NCBI GenBank assembly: GCA_946902875.1
Contig: OX336343.1
Location: forward strand, 14,195,361 to 14,259,360
Length of the DNA stretch: 64,000 nt
Direction of reading: 5' to 3'
Source: Nematopogon swammerdamellus
Lineage: Eukaryota > Arthropoda > Insecta > Lepidoptera > Adelidae
Program-made: the position numbers and the translations under genes
The notes under the pieces: generated by a model
The model's input: only the letters and a program-made list of their open reading frames with translations
Told to the model about the DNA's origin: nothing
Databases searched by the model: none
Shown here: positions 11,101 to 21,385 of the stretch, piece after piece
How the letters are laid out: every line of letters begins with the position of its first letter
Numbering within the stretch: position 1 is the first letter of the stretch

Positions 11101-11705
11101 AAGTAATTGCCCGCATATCTACTGGCATGATACCTCACTGAACGCGAATTTAGGTAGCGTTAGTGGTTAATTACAAAAGTAAATATAAGAAATTAATTCT
11201 ATATAATACAAATTGATTCGCATCGCACAGGAGCGCAGCGACCTACAATAGTAACACAGAGAATTAGACACTTAGACATATTACAACTATTTATTGAGCA
11301 AGCAAGGTGATCACAAAAGGCAGACTACAAAGGACAAAGAACTACTTTCAAAAAAGGAAAAGAATTAACAAAAGAATATAAGCGTGCGATAGCAAATTGG
11401 CTTAAACAATTATCCGACAATTCTTAGTCGCGGGCTCGTTGAACGTTGCTAAATTGCTTACTCCTTCGCTAAAGTAGAAAAACTTCATGCGACCATATCG
11501 TACGCGAAGACCACTATGGAAATGCATACTTAGAAGGGCCGTCAGATGTGACGAAATTGCTAAATATATATCCATCTCTGTCGCACTTATATTTACTAAC
11601 GTATCTTCTGTCAGCTGGAAATGTAGTGCATGCCGAACAATAGTTGGCGAGAACGTAAAATGTGTCCAATACCGTTTCTAAGTATTTATTCCATGCCGAA
11701 TACTA
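11101..11705. other. Unassigned AT-rich sequence
   Basis: No gene or repeat is recognised in about 600 bases between a LINE tail and a MITE. Confidence 0.45.
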
Positions 11706-12071
11706 CAGTGCGACAAGGCTTGAAATGAACGTGGCTGACAGCGGAACTAACGTCGCCACAATGTTGCCAGATGACCGTCTCGCGTTTCACCCGTTCACGC
11801 GCACGTTAGTATCTCTTCTTAGTCTGTGGTGTTGTTAGCAAAAATCGAAGTCTATCTGTTATTTTATTAGTGAGCAAGTCTTCCTAAAATTAAATACATA
11901 AAATAAAAAATAAGTAAGTACCTACCTCCCTTATAGGTACTATACATACATTTTCTTTTGCAGCGATATTTTCCCCTAGAGTAAGGAAATTTTCAAAATT
12001 GACAACCCTAATGCTGCAGCAGCGCCCTCGCACAAACGTCATCCACGTTCATTTCAAGCCTTGTCGCACTA
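11706..12071. mobile_element. TA-flanked MITE, 366 bp
   Basis: Terminal inverted repeats of about 30 bases: CAGTGCGACAAGGCTTGAAA at the left and the reverse complement of this, ending CGCACT, at the right. The dinucleotide TA flanks both ends (11704-11705 and 12072-12073). A TA target duplication points to mobilisation by a Tc1/mariner-type transposase. There is no coding capacity, so it is non-autonomous. Confidence 0.85.
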
Positions 12072-12073
12072 TA

Positions 12074-12492
12074 TATACCTAGTATGTTCGAACCTACCGG
12101 CGCGCGGTGGAGGGGTGGCGACGACGCCGGGGTTGGCGGCTGCGGCCGGGGTGGCGGGGGGAGAGGAAAACTACTTATCGAAAGTGAAAGTTGGAAGTGC
12201 TTTCATCTGTGTTTACTTTGTGCATCAGACAGGCAGTGTAGTTTAAATAAGTTTTTCTTGTTAAATTTATGATGGAAATCGCCGAACTAAATATTATAGA
12301 AGAGGCAAAGTACGATGAAACATGTTATCTGTCGGCAAATAAGTGTTTGTGCCTTCACATGCAGTTGTAATGACGAAAGCATTCAAAGGATCGCATTAAA
12401 AGCCATCTTACACTATAAATACGCAATGCTCCTCACTTGCCGACATAAGTGAACGTGCGCCATGAACAAGCGTCAACAACAAGACAACTAAA
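12074..12492. other. GC-rich burst, then unassigned sequence
   Basis: A CpG- and GGC-rich block at 12095-12170 sits directly after the MITE. Two overlapping short open frames cross it but neither has a recognisable domain. The rest is unassigned. Confidence 0.4.
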
Positions 12493-12653
12493 TTTCAAAA
12501 GAGCCTACATTTCAACAATGCTACAATTTACAATAAACTACCAAAAGACATAACGAGTGAAACCAATGAAAAATTGTTTTAAACAAGACTGCACGAATGG
12601 CTCCTAACCCAGAACTTGTATGACCTAAAGATTTTCCAAATATTAACATAATT
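12493..12653 (+). pseudogene. LINE C-terminal fragment with one frameshift
   Basis: On the + strand the frame reads SLHFNNATIYNKLPKDI and on to EKLF, then hits TAA at 12580-12582. Moving one frame restores TRLHEWLLTQNLYDLK. The YNKLPKDI pattern matches the C-terminal end of Jockey/CR1-type reverse transcriptases and resembles the RFYNKL end of the ORF at 7260-9023. It is a short, decayed remnant. Confidence 0.7.
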
Positions 12654-12949
12654 AAAATGTACAAGTGTGTAATGGAACCAAATTATGTAATGTGTGTAAA
12701 TGTGATGCATTTTATTATAAATATGTAAATGTAAAATCTAAATTAATGAAATGTATTTAATTGTATAAATTGTTTTGACGATGTAAGTTCAAGACAAATT
12801 GCATTATAATGTAACTTTGTTATTTTACTTACAACTAAAGTGAATTGTATTGACAGTCATCGTGAACTCAACTTATAAGCTGATTTGGTCGGTGACATGC
12901 TGTTTGGACAGTTATATATTAGAAAGGCTCAACTACCTGGTACTATACA
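12654..12949. other. AT-rich sequence, possible LINE 3' UTR
   Basis: Very AT-rich, with repeated ATGTAAATG-like strings. It may be the 3' UTR of the preceding LINE remnant. No end point is visible. Confidence 0.35.
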
Positions 12950-13187
12950 TTTTTTTTATGGAAACTGACACGGTTGGCTACATCTCCAACAACATCCGCG
13001 ATGTCAAGCCGGGCGGGATAAACCCTGCCACCTAGTAAGGTAAGAAGGGAAGGGACCTACTGTTTTACGTGAAATCCGAACCACGGTCAGACTCCAACGG
13101 TCGAGCGGTTACCCTTCAAGTACTGACCGCGGTCAGGGTTGCTTATCAACAGTCGACCGACCGCACCACTGAGCTTCCGAGGCTGAC
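12950..13187 (-). mobile_element. SINE-A copy 3, internally deleted
   Basis: A minus-strand copy with its poly-A as a T run at 12950-12957 and its tRNA-like head at the right (GAGCTTCCGAGGCTGAC, ending at 13187). The middle is missing: CCGCGATGTCA is joined straight to GCCGGGCGGG. A box-B-like GGTTCGGATTTC is present on the minus strand near 13075. Head and tail are both kept, so the deletion is internal. Confidence 0.85.
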
Positions 13188-13334
13188 GAGATGAGGAATG
13201 GAAATAAGTACTAGTATATTGGAAAAACGTACTTATTGTTAAACCATATAACCCGTCATAAGTGTGGTGTAAGTGAGAGTATGTGAAATGGTTTGTGGGA
13301 ATGGTGCGATTTTAGCTTGCATACGGTCGACTTC

Positions 13335-13480
13335 TTTTTTAAACCCCGACGAAAAAAGAGGGATGCTATAAATTTTACGTGTGTGTGTATATAGGTGTAT
13401 GTGTGAATGTATGGGTTTGTCTGTCTGTGGCATCGTAGCTCCCAAACGGATGGGCCGATTTGGATGCGGTTTTATGGTAT
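13335..13480 (+). repeat. Dispersed repeat with GT-rich core
   Basis: Starts with AAACCCCGACG, carries a GTGTGTGTGTATA core and ends with GGCATCGTAGCTCCCAAACG and a GATTTGGATGCGG stretch. I recognise the pattern as a common interspersed repeat of lepidopteran genomes but cannot name its family. Confidence 0.5.
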
Positions 13481-13545
13481 TTTATCTTATTTTATCTTAT
13501 TAATTTTATCTTATATATATGAATTTTATCTTATTATAGGATCTG
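13470..13545 (+). repeat. Short tandem repeat TTTTATCTTAT
   Basis: Four near-identical copies of TTTTATCTTAT spread over about 60 bases, at the end of the preceding dispersed repeat. Probably a slippage-generated tail. Confidence 0.6.
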
Positions 13546-13654
13546 TAGATACTATCGAGATTCATATTTTCACAAATTTCAAAATAATCCACATTCCCAT
13601 TTGTCACATTTGCCTATATTTTACAACCTTAATTGCTCATGAATATTTAGTTAC

Positions 13655-13870
13655 TTGATGTCGTCGTCCCACCTGGCAGGTGATTCCCACACTCCGTTTT
13701 CCTGTCCAGGGCCGCCAGTATAGGACACCGTTACTCCAACGGTCGTCGTCTCTTCGGCCCCGGTATCCAATGACTACTTCGGTGCGTCGGCGGATTGCCT
13801 CGTTACGCACCATATCACGTAGCGATATTCCCAGCATGGCTCTCTCTATTGCTCGCTGGGCTACTTTCAA
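13655..13870 (-). pseudogene. RTE reverse transcriptase fragment (inverted piece)
   Basis: The minus strand reads KVAQRAIERAMLGISLRD, then RNEAIRRRTEV, RRDDDRWSNGVLYWRP and TGKRSVG. This is the region just after the catalytic core in RTE-clade polymerases. A two-base deletion after SVG breaks the frame before the expected RPPARWDDDIK. No catalytic residues are present. Confidence 0.82.
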
Positions 13871-13892
13871 GCTTTGGACAACACCGACCGTC

Positions 13893-14024
13893 TTGGGACG
13901 ACGACATCAAGTACGTCGGCGGAAAGCAGTGGTTCCGTACCGCTGAACGCCTGGAGGACAATTGGAAAGGCGTATGTCCAGCAGTGGAGGCTTACACACT
14001 GACTGACATGACATGATATGACAC
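13893..14024 (+). pseudogene. RTE reverse transcriptase extreme C-terminus
   Basis: The + strand reads DDDIKYVGGKQWFRTAERLED, and small deletions then break the frame before the expected AYVQQW ending, of which GTATGTCCAGCAGTGGAGG remains. It continues the element directly after the inverted piece. The 3' tail is TGACTGACATGACATGATAT. Confidence 0.78.
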
Positions 14025-14034
14025 ATTTAGTTAC

Positions 14035-15123
14035 GTAGACATATAGGATAGTAGGTAGGTAAGTAGAAAACGACTTTAGAAAACTTGTACTGACCTGCCT
14101 AACTTAGTTGCCGAACTGAGGTACCTACGAGCTGAAGTCAATGTACACCTGTGTGGAATCTTGTCACCCCCAACTGTTGGTTGCGTCACAGAAGAGAGAC
14201 ATAGGGCTAACGCCCAGAAGCGACATGAGCCTATACGTGTGAGTTTAGTTGATCTATAGATACGCACGGAGATGCGTATGTAGCTTGAGCCCGCTTTGAA
14301 CGATAGGGTTGGTAAACGCAGAGTACGGGTGGAATGAGCGAGCTAGAGAGTTCGGTTCGAGAAAGAGAAAGATGAACAGCGGGCGAACGCCGGGACACCG
14401 CATCGCTTGTTAAACGAAAGAACAATAAATAAATGCTAGCTCGCAGCAGGCAGCAGCCTGTGCGACGAGTCACCTCCCGTGAGTTCGTCCGACCGCTCCC
14501 GCCGACCCGCACCCACCCAGGAACACACACATGCGCACGCGCGGTTGCTTACACAATACATTCAACCGTGTCGCCGGCCTGGTTGCGTGCTCAATCGTTC
14601 CCTTACATAGATAGAACTAAAACGATGAACATATATATGTAAATATACACAGTAATTGTCAAAATAATTATTTTAAATTACTAAAACAACCCTAAAAGTA
14701 TAGTACTTTTCAATAAATTTACTTCATCTGACAGACCTAATAAATAATTTTACTTTTGTTCAAAAGTACTAGAGCCTTCAGTCTCCATCCTCATCTATTC
14801 ACTTCTGCAAAACCATTTCTCCTAGCCACGTGCCCGCCCCGCCCGGCCCCGCCCCGCGCGCGTCCGACGCTACAAATTACAACAGCCCCGCATTAATTTA
14901 AGCAGCACTCGCGCTTTATAAGCGACACTCATATTGTGAGGAGCAAATGGGATGTCCAAAGGCCATTCCGCCTAGCTACCCACTCCTTCCGCCCAGCCGC
15001 GCCGCCCCCGCCCCGCTCTCCCGCCCTACGCCCCCGCGCTCCAAGGCAACCCGACCTATGTAGGTATAAAGGGTCGACCGTACGTGCTCACGGAGCGAGA
15101 GCGTCGTCCACGTAGACAACCAA
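14035..15123. other. Unassigned, GC-rich toward the right
   Basis: No gene is recognised. CpG-rich blocks lie at 14450-14560, 14820-14870 and 15000-15060. A TATAAAGG string at about 15065 sits between GC-rich blocks and could be a TATA box, but no convincing initiator lies at the right distance. Confidence 0.4.
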
Positions 15124-15150
15124 CCCCCCCCCCCCCCCCCCCCGCCCCCC
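15124..15150. repeat. Homopolymer C tract
   Basis: Twenty consecutive C, one G, then six C. It ends just upstream of a CTCCTG string. Tracts this long are unstable and often miscounted in assemblies. Confidence 0.9.
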
Positions 15151-18100
15151 TCCTGTAAACTTTTTCAATAAGAACTTGCGCTCCTACCTGACGGTAAACT
15201 TGATTCTTACCTAACATTTTCATTTATTCCCTAATATTTATTATTTGTATGTAATCGCCCCGGTCAGTCGCCGTGTCCCCCGCGCGTGCTCCCTTTAATT
15301 GGAATGTGGGTCGCCCCGGCTGCCTCGGCTGCCCCTGTTGCCCCGGCGACCCCCTCCTCGCACGTTGCGTACTGCCTCCGCTGAAAGGGCCAGTGATGAG
15401 CCCTTTTGAGCCCTTCGATTGGGATCTCGCGAGCGTCCGTCGTACCAATTTATTCTCAACCTTATGAAAGCGAGTGAAACGACTCAAGGATGCTGTTTTA
15501 ATTTCTCGCTAACTACGAGTAACATCGCTCTAAGTCTTGGCCGCTCGGACTTAGACGGTCCGTCTTAGAACCTCTTCTTTGTCATTAGTTATTTATAATT
15601 TATTTCTTTATAATTTGATTTTTCAAAATTGCTTAGTATTCTCGTACAAGTAAAAAACCATTTCAAAGGAAACATTTATTTTCACATAAGGGGTTGTGAA
15701 ATCCAGACTTCTTATATGAGAGATTAGCACCTTACCACTACTTTGCCCACCATTTGAATGTACATATATCTAACTTATATTTTTTCAATCCTCATAACTT
15801 GGCCTAGGCGCCGCCGCTTCCGCCGTACACGTTTTCAGCGAGCACGAGAATTTTCTCGTCAAATTCATAATTAGCTTGCCGTAAACATTCTGAGCGAAGT
15901 TCGTCGTCTGCTTCGCGTTTCGGTCTCCGCGATTCCTTTCGGTCTGCGGCGCTGTCGAATCGTCGGAGCTGCGAATATCCGGGATAGTTGATTCGAATAG
16001 CCGAGCATGCATCGGCGGCGAGTGCTCGTCGCCGCTGCCGCTCCACTTCCGCGGCGCATACTTGAGATGTCGAGCGTCGCGCCTCCGCCCCCGCCGACCG
16101 CTAGATGTCCGCGGCGCTGTCATGCCTCGCGCCTGTCCAACTACCCCGCTCCACTCCCAACCGTCTTTCATATTTTCAATCACACGAGACAGCGCGTTGA
16201 GACGAAAGAAGCGCTTAGACCACCGACCGGGACAGGTCGTAGTGCAAATTAAGCGCTCACAAAAATTAGCTCAAATGGGAACTGAGACCGACATAGTCAC
16301 GCGCATGCAAGCTCCGCTGTGAATACGGAATAACAAGTTAAGAACGTTTTATACATATAAATTTAGAAAATGCGCATATTTAAATTCAAAAGGCTAAGTA
16401 CGTAAGCAAGGACTAAATTCGAATACAGAACCCATATCTCATAGATTTAAACTCACTTGGGATATATGTGAAGTTTTGACATTTTCTCCGAATGCAGATA
16501 ATACAATTTTATATGCGTGAGGCCGCAACAGTCGCCCTCCGTCACGTTGAAGGTTGCTTGGCGGAGGCGGGGCTGCGTGGGGGCGGCACATCCGACGACG
16601 GCGGCGGCGCGGCGGCTCGAAGGCAGAAAACGGCGATTTCGCGAAACATTTTGTTAATACATAATATTAATGTAGCTTTAAACTTTTCTGACAGATGACA
16701 AGCAAAACTCGCGAAATTCAGCGGAAGTATTCCGAGTTCCAATACAGGCGTTGGCTCAGGTTAACGAATATTGGAAATAATTTAAGTATAGAAAGTTATC
16801 TCAGTTTTCTACAACATATATAATCTTTAGCGAATATTGGAATGCCGCGGTCAGCCAATCAAAGCACGAGTTTGCCACTGAATAAGTACTATACCTAAAG
16901 TTTTAAAAAAAATATTCTAGAATATAGATGGTAAATGTCGACAGTACTTAACATATACTTAATTATAGTCTAAAACCCATTCAGAGTTTTGGTCATATCA
17001 TCAATAAGCAAGTTAACAGAGATACGCGGACTAAGTGTTTGCGCTTCAAGTGCTTGTTGTGATTATTACACAGTTGAAGTTTGACGTTACCAATAAGTAC
17101 TAAAGAAACTTGGCACAGGTAATATCCGGCCTTAACAGTGTGCACTGTGCAGGTATGTACTTATATGATTTTATACGCAAAACGACAGAAATCCATCAAC
17201 TTAAGCCGATTTCAGCGCAAAACTCGTAATCTGTGGCGTACATTCCGCTGTGCTGACCAATTATGAGATTCAATCAAATGGGATTACAGTAATCCGCTGC
17301 TTTCTATCAAACGTCGTCGTACGCCATCTAGCGGCCGAGCTAATTATTTGAGCCGACGACGCCATCTTGATAACCCGCAAATAATTAAAACTCGCCCACA
17401 GCGAGCGGCGGCGGTGCGGCGGCGGCGCGGCGGCGGTAACAGCCTCATCTTTCTTCAATTTAGATTTACATTTCGTATCATCTAGAGATTATAGTTGGAA
17501 GTTCTCTTTCACTTTCTTATCGGAGAAGAGAGGATTTCCAGTTCGGCTCGCTGAGAAATGTCGGTTGCCTACCTATGGACCTACCTATAGGTACGCCCAA
17601 CTCACTCTAACCGAAATCCGCGGTTGCGATCAATAGCTAAGAACGACAACGTTGCCAATAATTTGTAGACAGCCAGTGAGCAGAGAATTTTTGAAAGTGA
17701 ATTGAAGAACCTATCGCACAGAGCAAGAAATACCGCCTGAAGGAAAAGGGCAGCAGATCGATGCTCGTGACGTATCTCAATGCTAGACTTTAAATAGATA
17801 TTAGTTTGGAAAGAAGTTTTGTGGCCCATGTTCTTGGTGTTCAATAAAGTAGGTATAATTTGATTTGACTTTATGTACCTATATCAGTATTACTATTGCA
17901 TGTCAGTATTAGAGTAAGTTACTTACGCACTCCTAAGACTGCGACATTACAAAACTAATGACTCGTCTAGTTTAGTCATTGATTTAAAAATTCTGTTTTT
18001 TTTATATTCAGAAAGTCAACCCCATAAATCTAATTATAAAAGAAATAGCAAACTGTGCGGTATTTTGGGTGTTAATTAAAGGATACCCTAATTAACTAAT

Positions 18101-18194
18101 ACTAAATCTTAATACACATATAAGTGATAACAATTAGAAGGTAAGTTTTTGATTGATTTGAGCTATTAACGTATAAAACATAAACATACTCGTA
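15151..18194. other. Unassigned with CpG-rich bursts
   Basis: No gene is recognised. CpG-rich blocks lie at about 15255-15420, 15990-16130, 16555-16625 and 17395-17445 (the last rich in GGCGGC). Open frames across the first two have low-complexity Arg/Pro/Ala composition and no domain. Between them the sequence is AT-rich. Confidence 0.45.
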
Positions 18195-18460
18195 ACTAGC
18201 TTTTGCCCGTGGTTTCGCTCGAGAAAATCCGCTTTGAACGCAAATATGAGAACAAACGATCGCTACTCTCATATTCTCTCTCTCTCTCCTGTTTATATGT
18301 ACTATAATTTATTTAATACTGTTCAGCTCTAGCCTGTTGGTATGCAGGCTAAAGTGAGCTTCAAGAACTACTCTTTCCATTGGTGCAATTTTTCGCATCA
18401 AAATCTGTTCAGTGGTTCCGGAGTTTACCTCAATCATACATACAGACACGTTTCCTTTTA
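18195..18460 (+). repeat. Family E dispersed repeat
   Basis: Starts AACTAGCTTTTGCCCGTGG, followed by a TTTCGCTCG stretch. The right part has AAAATCTGTTCAGTGGTTCC and ends in ATACATACAGACACG. It matches the copy at 32644-32820. This resembles a 3' end repeat seen widely in arthropod genomes, but I cannot assign a class. Confidence 0.6.
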
Positions 18461-18612
18461 GATAGAGATCGCAATAAATAAAGAAGAAAGAAAGTCCCAA
18501 AGCAAAGAAAAGAAACAGGTAAAAATAATCTATAGTGTATGTGCATGGGGCATGTATGTGTGTGTGTGTGTAAATAAAATTTTGTAAATATTATATATAT
18601 ATATCCTATTAC

Positions 18613-18774
18613 GTTCACGTGAACGTAGCCTCCACAAATGCCGGTATGCGAGCACCTATTCGCAGAATGTGTGACAGGTATAATAAAAAATTAAACTTGT
18701 CTGATATGTTCCACAAGTCGACGCTAGCCTACAAATTTTATGTCCGTAAGATGCTGGAAAACAGTGAAAACTAG
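18613..18774 (+). pseudogene. Probable LINE C-terminal fragment
   Basis: A 53-residue open frame with no ATG reads ASTNAGMRAPIRRMCDRYN, then LSDMFHKSTLAYKFYVRKML, and stops at TAG 18772-18774. Codon usage and the P-I-R-R-x-C-x-x-Y-N pattern look like a non-LTR polymerase terminus. A repetitive AATAAAATAAAAATAAAA tail near 19030-19055 may be the element's 3' end. Family assignment is uncertain. Confidence 0.5.
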
Positions 18775-19064
18775 ATGTAAGTATATAGTTACATTACATA
18801 CAGCGAAACACGCTCTCTCGCTACAGTATTGCAGTATTGTACATGTTTGTTTGTTTATCAAAATTTAAAATTGTATCCTTTTGTTTCTTTTTTTTTTATT
18901 GTATTAGTTGATCAGTCATTTTATTCACAAACTGTGTTTTGGAGGATTGTGTAGCGGAGGCAGGTCATAAATCACATTGTGTACTATTTTTTATATTAAC
19001 TTTTTTCATGTCTCTGTATTAATCCCTGTTTAATAAAATAAAAATAAAATAAAACTTTAAGTGA

Positions 19065-19118
19065 GCTAATATATATATATATAATAAAATATATATATAT
19101 ATAATATATATATATAAT
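19065..19118. repeat. AT microsatellite
   Basis: Three runs of TATATATA separated by AATAAAA. It lies between the LINE-like tail and a dispersed repeat fragment. Confidence 0.85.
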
Positions 19119-19240
19119 TGGTTTCTCGAAAACGGCTCTAACGATTTGGATGAAATTTTGTATTTAGATAATGTTATTTTTTTTTCAAGTTTATCTAGAT
19201 AGGTGTAGACGCCGAGCGAAGCTCGGTCACCCAGGTACTA
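19119..19240. repeat. Dispersed repeat fragment
   Basis: Contains CTCGAAAACGGCTCTAACGA and, at the right, GACGCCGAGCGAAGCTCGGT. The second string is a near palindrome (CCGAGC/GCTCGG) and is typical of the start of common arthropod interspersed repeats, read here in reverse. Confidence 0.45.
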
Positions 19241-20144
19241 TATTAATATGTTGCGAATTCGAGTATGGCATAGATAGCTCGCAGTGTGCGCGAGTACGTA
19301 CTTACAATGTTTGAGCGGCTCTAAGTTTCGCGGAGACAGCGTTCTGTAATTTCGTTCAAAACGAGCTGACGCTGTTAGCGTAGTGTGTAAGCGGAAACTG
19401 GGTTAGTTTCATAATAGCATTACCTGCGCCGCGCGTTCAGCATACGCCGCACTAAGCCCGCGTAAGTACCGACTAACTTTGACGGGGCATATTTTGTATA
19501 CATCGACCCAATTCTCGGTTGAGTCGAGCCAGTGCCTCGCCATTTGATATTGTATAGAGTTTGGCAAAATATAAAAATTTTACAAATACCTATTCAATGA
19601 AATTTAATAACTGAGCCTAAAGGTGGGTCGCGATTTTATTATAAGACTTTTTTCTTTTCACGCAGTAAATAGGCTCGCGGGCCGCGGCGGCTGCGGCGGC
19701 GTCGCGGCGGCGTGGAGGGGCGGCGTGCGACGGGATCGGGCCCCAGTCACCAGGGGTATTTGTATAATGAATGAGCCACCACAAGACGAACTTCTTTCTC
19801 AAAGATAAAATATACTAATTAAATTAGCTCAATGTCTTAGCAACATAAAATATAAAATAAATTACTTTCTAGTTTGCGTATTATTTTTGACGTGGAATAT
19901 GTCCTAGATTCGTATTGTATGAATAGGCTATAGGGTGACATTTCGAGAAAGTTACAATGTATCGATACAATATTTATAGTCGTAATATGGATAAATTACT
20001 AAACCAATACCTATAAAAAAAATATCTACAAGGCTATTTTAGAAGGACAGGTAGGACAGTTCGAAGTGCTCATACAAAATATATGCATACTTGTCATGAA
20101 TATTTGTTTGAACGTGCATACAATCGAATACAACGCGGCAGAAA
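19241..20144. other. Unassigned with one GC-rich burst
   Basis: A GGC-rich block at 19675-19745 in otherwise AT-rich sequence. No gene is recognised. Confidence 0.4.
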
Positions 20145-20192
20145 ATAATGTACATCGGACTATAGAAAGAGACAATCCGGCTTGTAGAGCGT
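20145..20192. mobile_element. MITE-G, left half only
   Basis: Matches the left arm of the complete copy at 20911-21046: ATAATG at the outer end, then AGAAAGAGACAATCCGG and TTGTAGAGCGTC. The right arm is absent. Confidence 0.65.
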
Positions 20193-20361
20193 CTCTGTGC
20201 TATCGTGACCCCAATAACCTTGAGTTCCTTTCCCTCAAGAAAGTTTTAGTTGTACAATTCATCATGCGTATACAAAAGAGTTATATACCAAATGTTTCTG
20301 TAAAAAAATTATTGTATAGCTTATGCACCCATTATTTAAAGGAACATTATTGAGAAATTTA

Positions 20362-20565
20362 GTACCCTAATCACGAGATTTAACCTACACCGCGTACTAC
20401 GCTACGCCGTGTTCTCCGCATCATTTCATTTTGTATGGAAAAACGGAGCAGCAGCGCAGCGCCTGTAGTGAAAGATTTGCGAACTTCGTGTCTCCATACA
20501 AAATGATGCGGAGAACACGGCGTAGCGTAGTACGCGGTTTAGTCTAAATCTCGTGATTTGGGTGC
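20362..20565. mobile_element. MITE-F copy 1, palindromic, TA-flanked
   Basis: A 204-bp hairpin element with arms of roughly 75-80 bases. Outer ends are GTACCCTAATCACGAG and the complement ending GGGTGC. Inner arms carry GTGTTCTCCGCATCATTT and its reverse complement. TA flanks both ends (20360-20361 and 20566-20567), which fits a Tc1/mariner-type target duplication. It is non-coding. Confidence 0.88.
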
Positions 20566-20567
20566 TA

Positions 20568-20890
20568 TATTTATTTACATATTGGAAAATATGAAAAAAA
20601 AAACATTTGCTCTTCAAATTTTAGTTTTTGTTTTTTTTTTTACTATATCTCAAAAAGGAATAAATTCTAACTTAAAATTAATTACTTTCCTGGAATCTTA
20701 TTTATACACATGATTTTTTTTCTGAACTGTATACTAAGAAGTTCGGAGATAAGGGATTCAAAGTCACTGGGGTTAAGCTAGGCAACTATTAGCCACATAT
20801 TATCTTTCTATAAGCTATAACTTATTAGAATAACAGATGCTGTTACAACCTCCTCATGTCGTATCTTGCACTATAGTTGGTACCTACATA
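20568..20890. other. Unassigned AT-rich sequence between MITEs
   Basis: Contains T-rich runs near 20628-20641. Nothing else is recognised. Confidence 0.45.
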
Positions 20891-20910
20891 GTACAGTTCC
20901 CGGCAGTAAA

Positions 20911-21046
20911 TAATGCGTGTCGAGCTTTAGAAAGAGACAATCCGGTTGTAGAGCGTCGTTCATGTCGCGCAGAGACGCGCGAGTTCGTGCGACAGGAACG
21001 ACGCTCTACAACCGGATCATCTCTTTCTAAAGCTAGACTCGCATTA
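20911..21046. mobile_element. MITE-G complete palindromic copy
   Basis: Arms of 58 bases (20911-20968 and 20989-21046) pair closely around a 20-base loop. Outer arm TAATGCGTGTCGAGC; inner arm CAATCCGGTTGTAGAGCGTC. Half copies lie at 10651-10710 and 20145-20192. It is non-coding and would fold as one long hairpin if transcribed. Confidence 0.88.
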
Positions 21047-21150
21047 TTACATACATACATACATAGCGTCACGTCTGTTTCCCGGTGGGATAGGCAGAGA
21101 CAACGGATCTCCACGTTTCACGATCCTGACACACCTCTGCCGCCTCTTCC
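21047..21150 (+). repeat. Family H fragment
   Basis: ACATACATACATACATA at the left, then CACGTCTGTTTCCCGGTGGG, GATAGGCAGAGACAACGGAT and CTCCACG. I recognise this as an abundant lepidopteran interspersed repeat but cannot name it. A degraded relative lies at 10235-10290. Confidence 0.6.
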
Positions 21151-21202
21151 ACTCTCATATAATTTGCTGCCGGAAACTGTACGTAGCTCTACGCAGAAAC
21201 CA

Positions 21203-21385
21203 GTACCCTAATCACGAGAGTTGACCTACTACGCTAAGCTACGCTACGGCGTGTTCTCCGCATCATTTTGTATGGAGAAACGAAGTTCGCAAATCTATCA
21301 CTAGAGGCGCTGCTCCGTTTTTCCATACAAAATGATGCGGAGAACACGGCGTAGCGTAGTAGGTTAAATCTCGTGATTAGGGTAC
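21203..21385. mobile_element. MITE-F copy 2
   Basis: The same hairpin family as 20362-20565: ends GTACCCTAATCACGAG and CTCGTGATTAGGGTAC, with inner arms GTGTTCTCCGCATCATTT. The flanks are CA and CG rather than TA, so the target duplication has decayed or the ends were lost. The loop differs from copy 1, so this is a separate insertion. Confidence 0.85.

Larger units (their letters stand above)
13645..14034. mobile_element. RTE-type LINE insertion with 5' inversion and target duplication
   Basis: The 10-base string ATTTAGTTAC flanks the insertion exactly (13645-13654 and 14025-14034). Inside, an inverted 5' piece (13655 to about 13885) encodes minus-strand RTE residues, and a + strand 3' piece (about 13893-14024) encodes the following residues. 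It ends in a TGAC/ATGAC-rich tail, as RTE elements often do. The two pieces share TGGGACGACGACATCAA. This layout is the signature of twin priming during target-primed reverse transcription. RTE elements encode an endonuclease and reverse transcriptase; only the C-terminal part is here. Confidence 0.88.
20891..21182. mobile_element. Nested inverted-repeat element
   Basis: GTACAGTTCCCGGCAG at 20891-20906 and its reverse complement, with one mismatch, at 21167-21182 form outer inverted repeats. Inside lie a complete MITE-G (20911-21046) and a family H fragment (21047-21150). The outer pair may be the ends of an older element into which the others inserted. No transposase is seen. Confidence 0.6.

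Noticed and set aside
14050..14070. + strand GTAG|GTAAGTAG donor-like string
   Set aside because: It lies in a GTAG-rich slippage run with no exon-like sequence before it.
15055..15120. TATAAAGG with GC-rich flanks as a core promoter
   Set aside because: No initiator or downstream element at the expected distance and no donor nearby. Kept only as a note.
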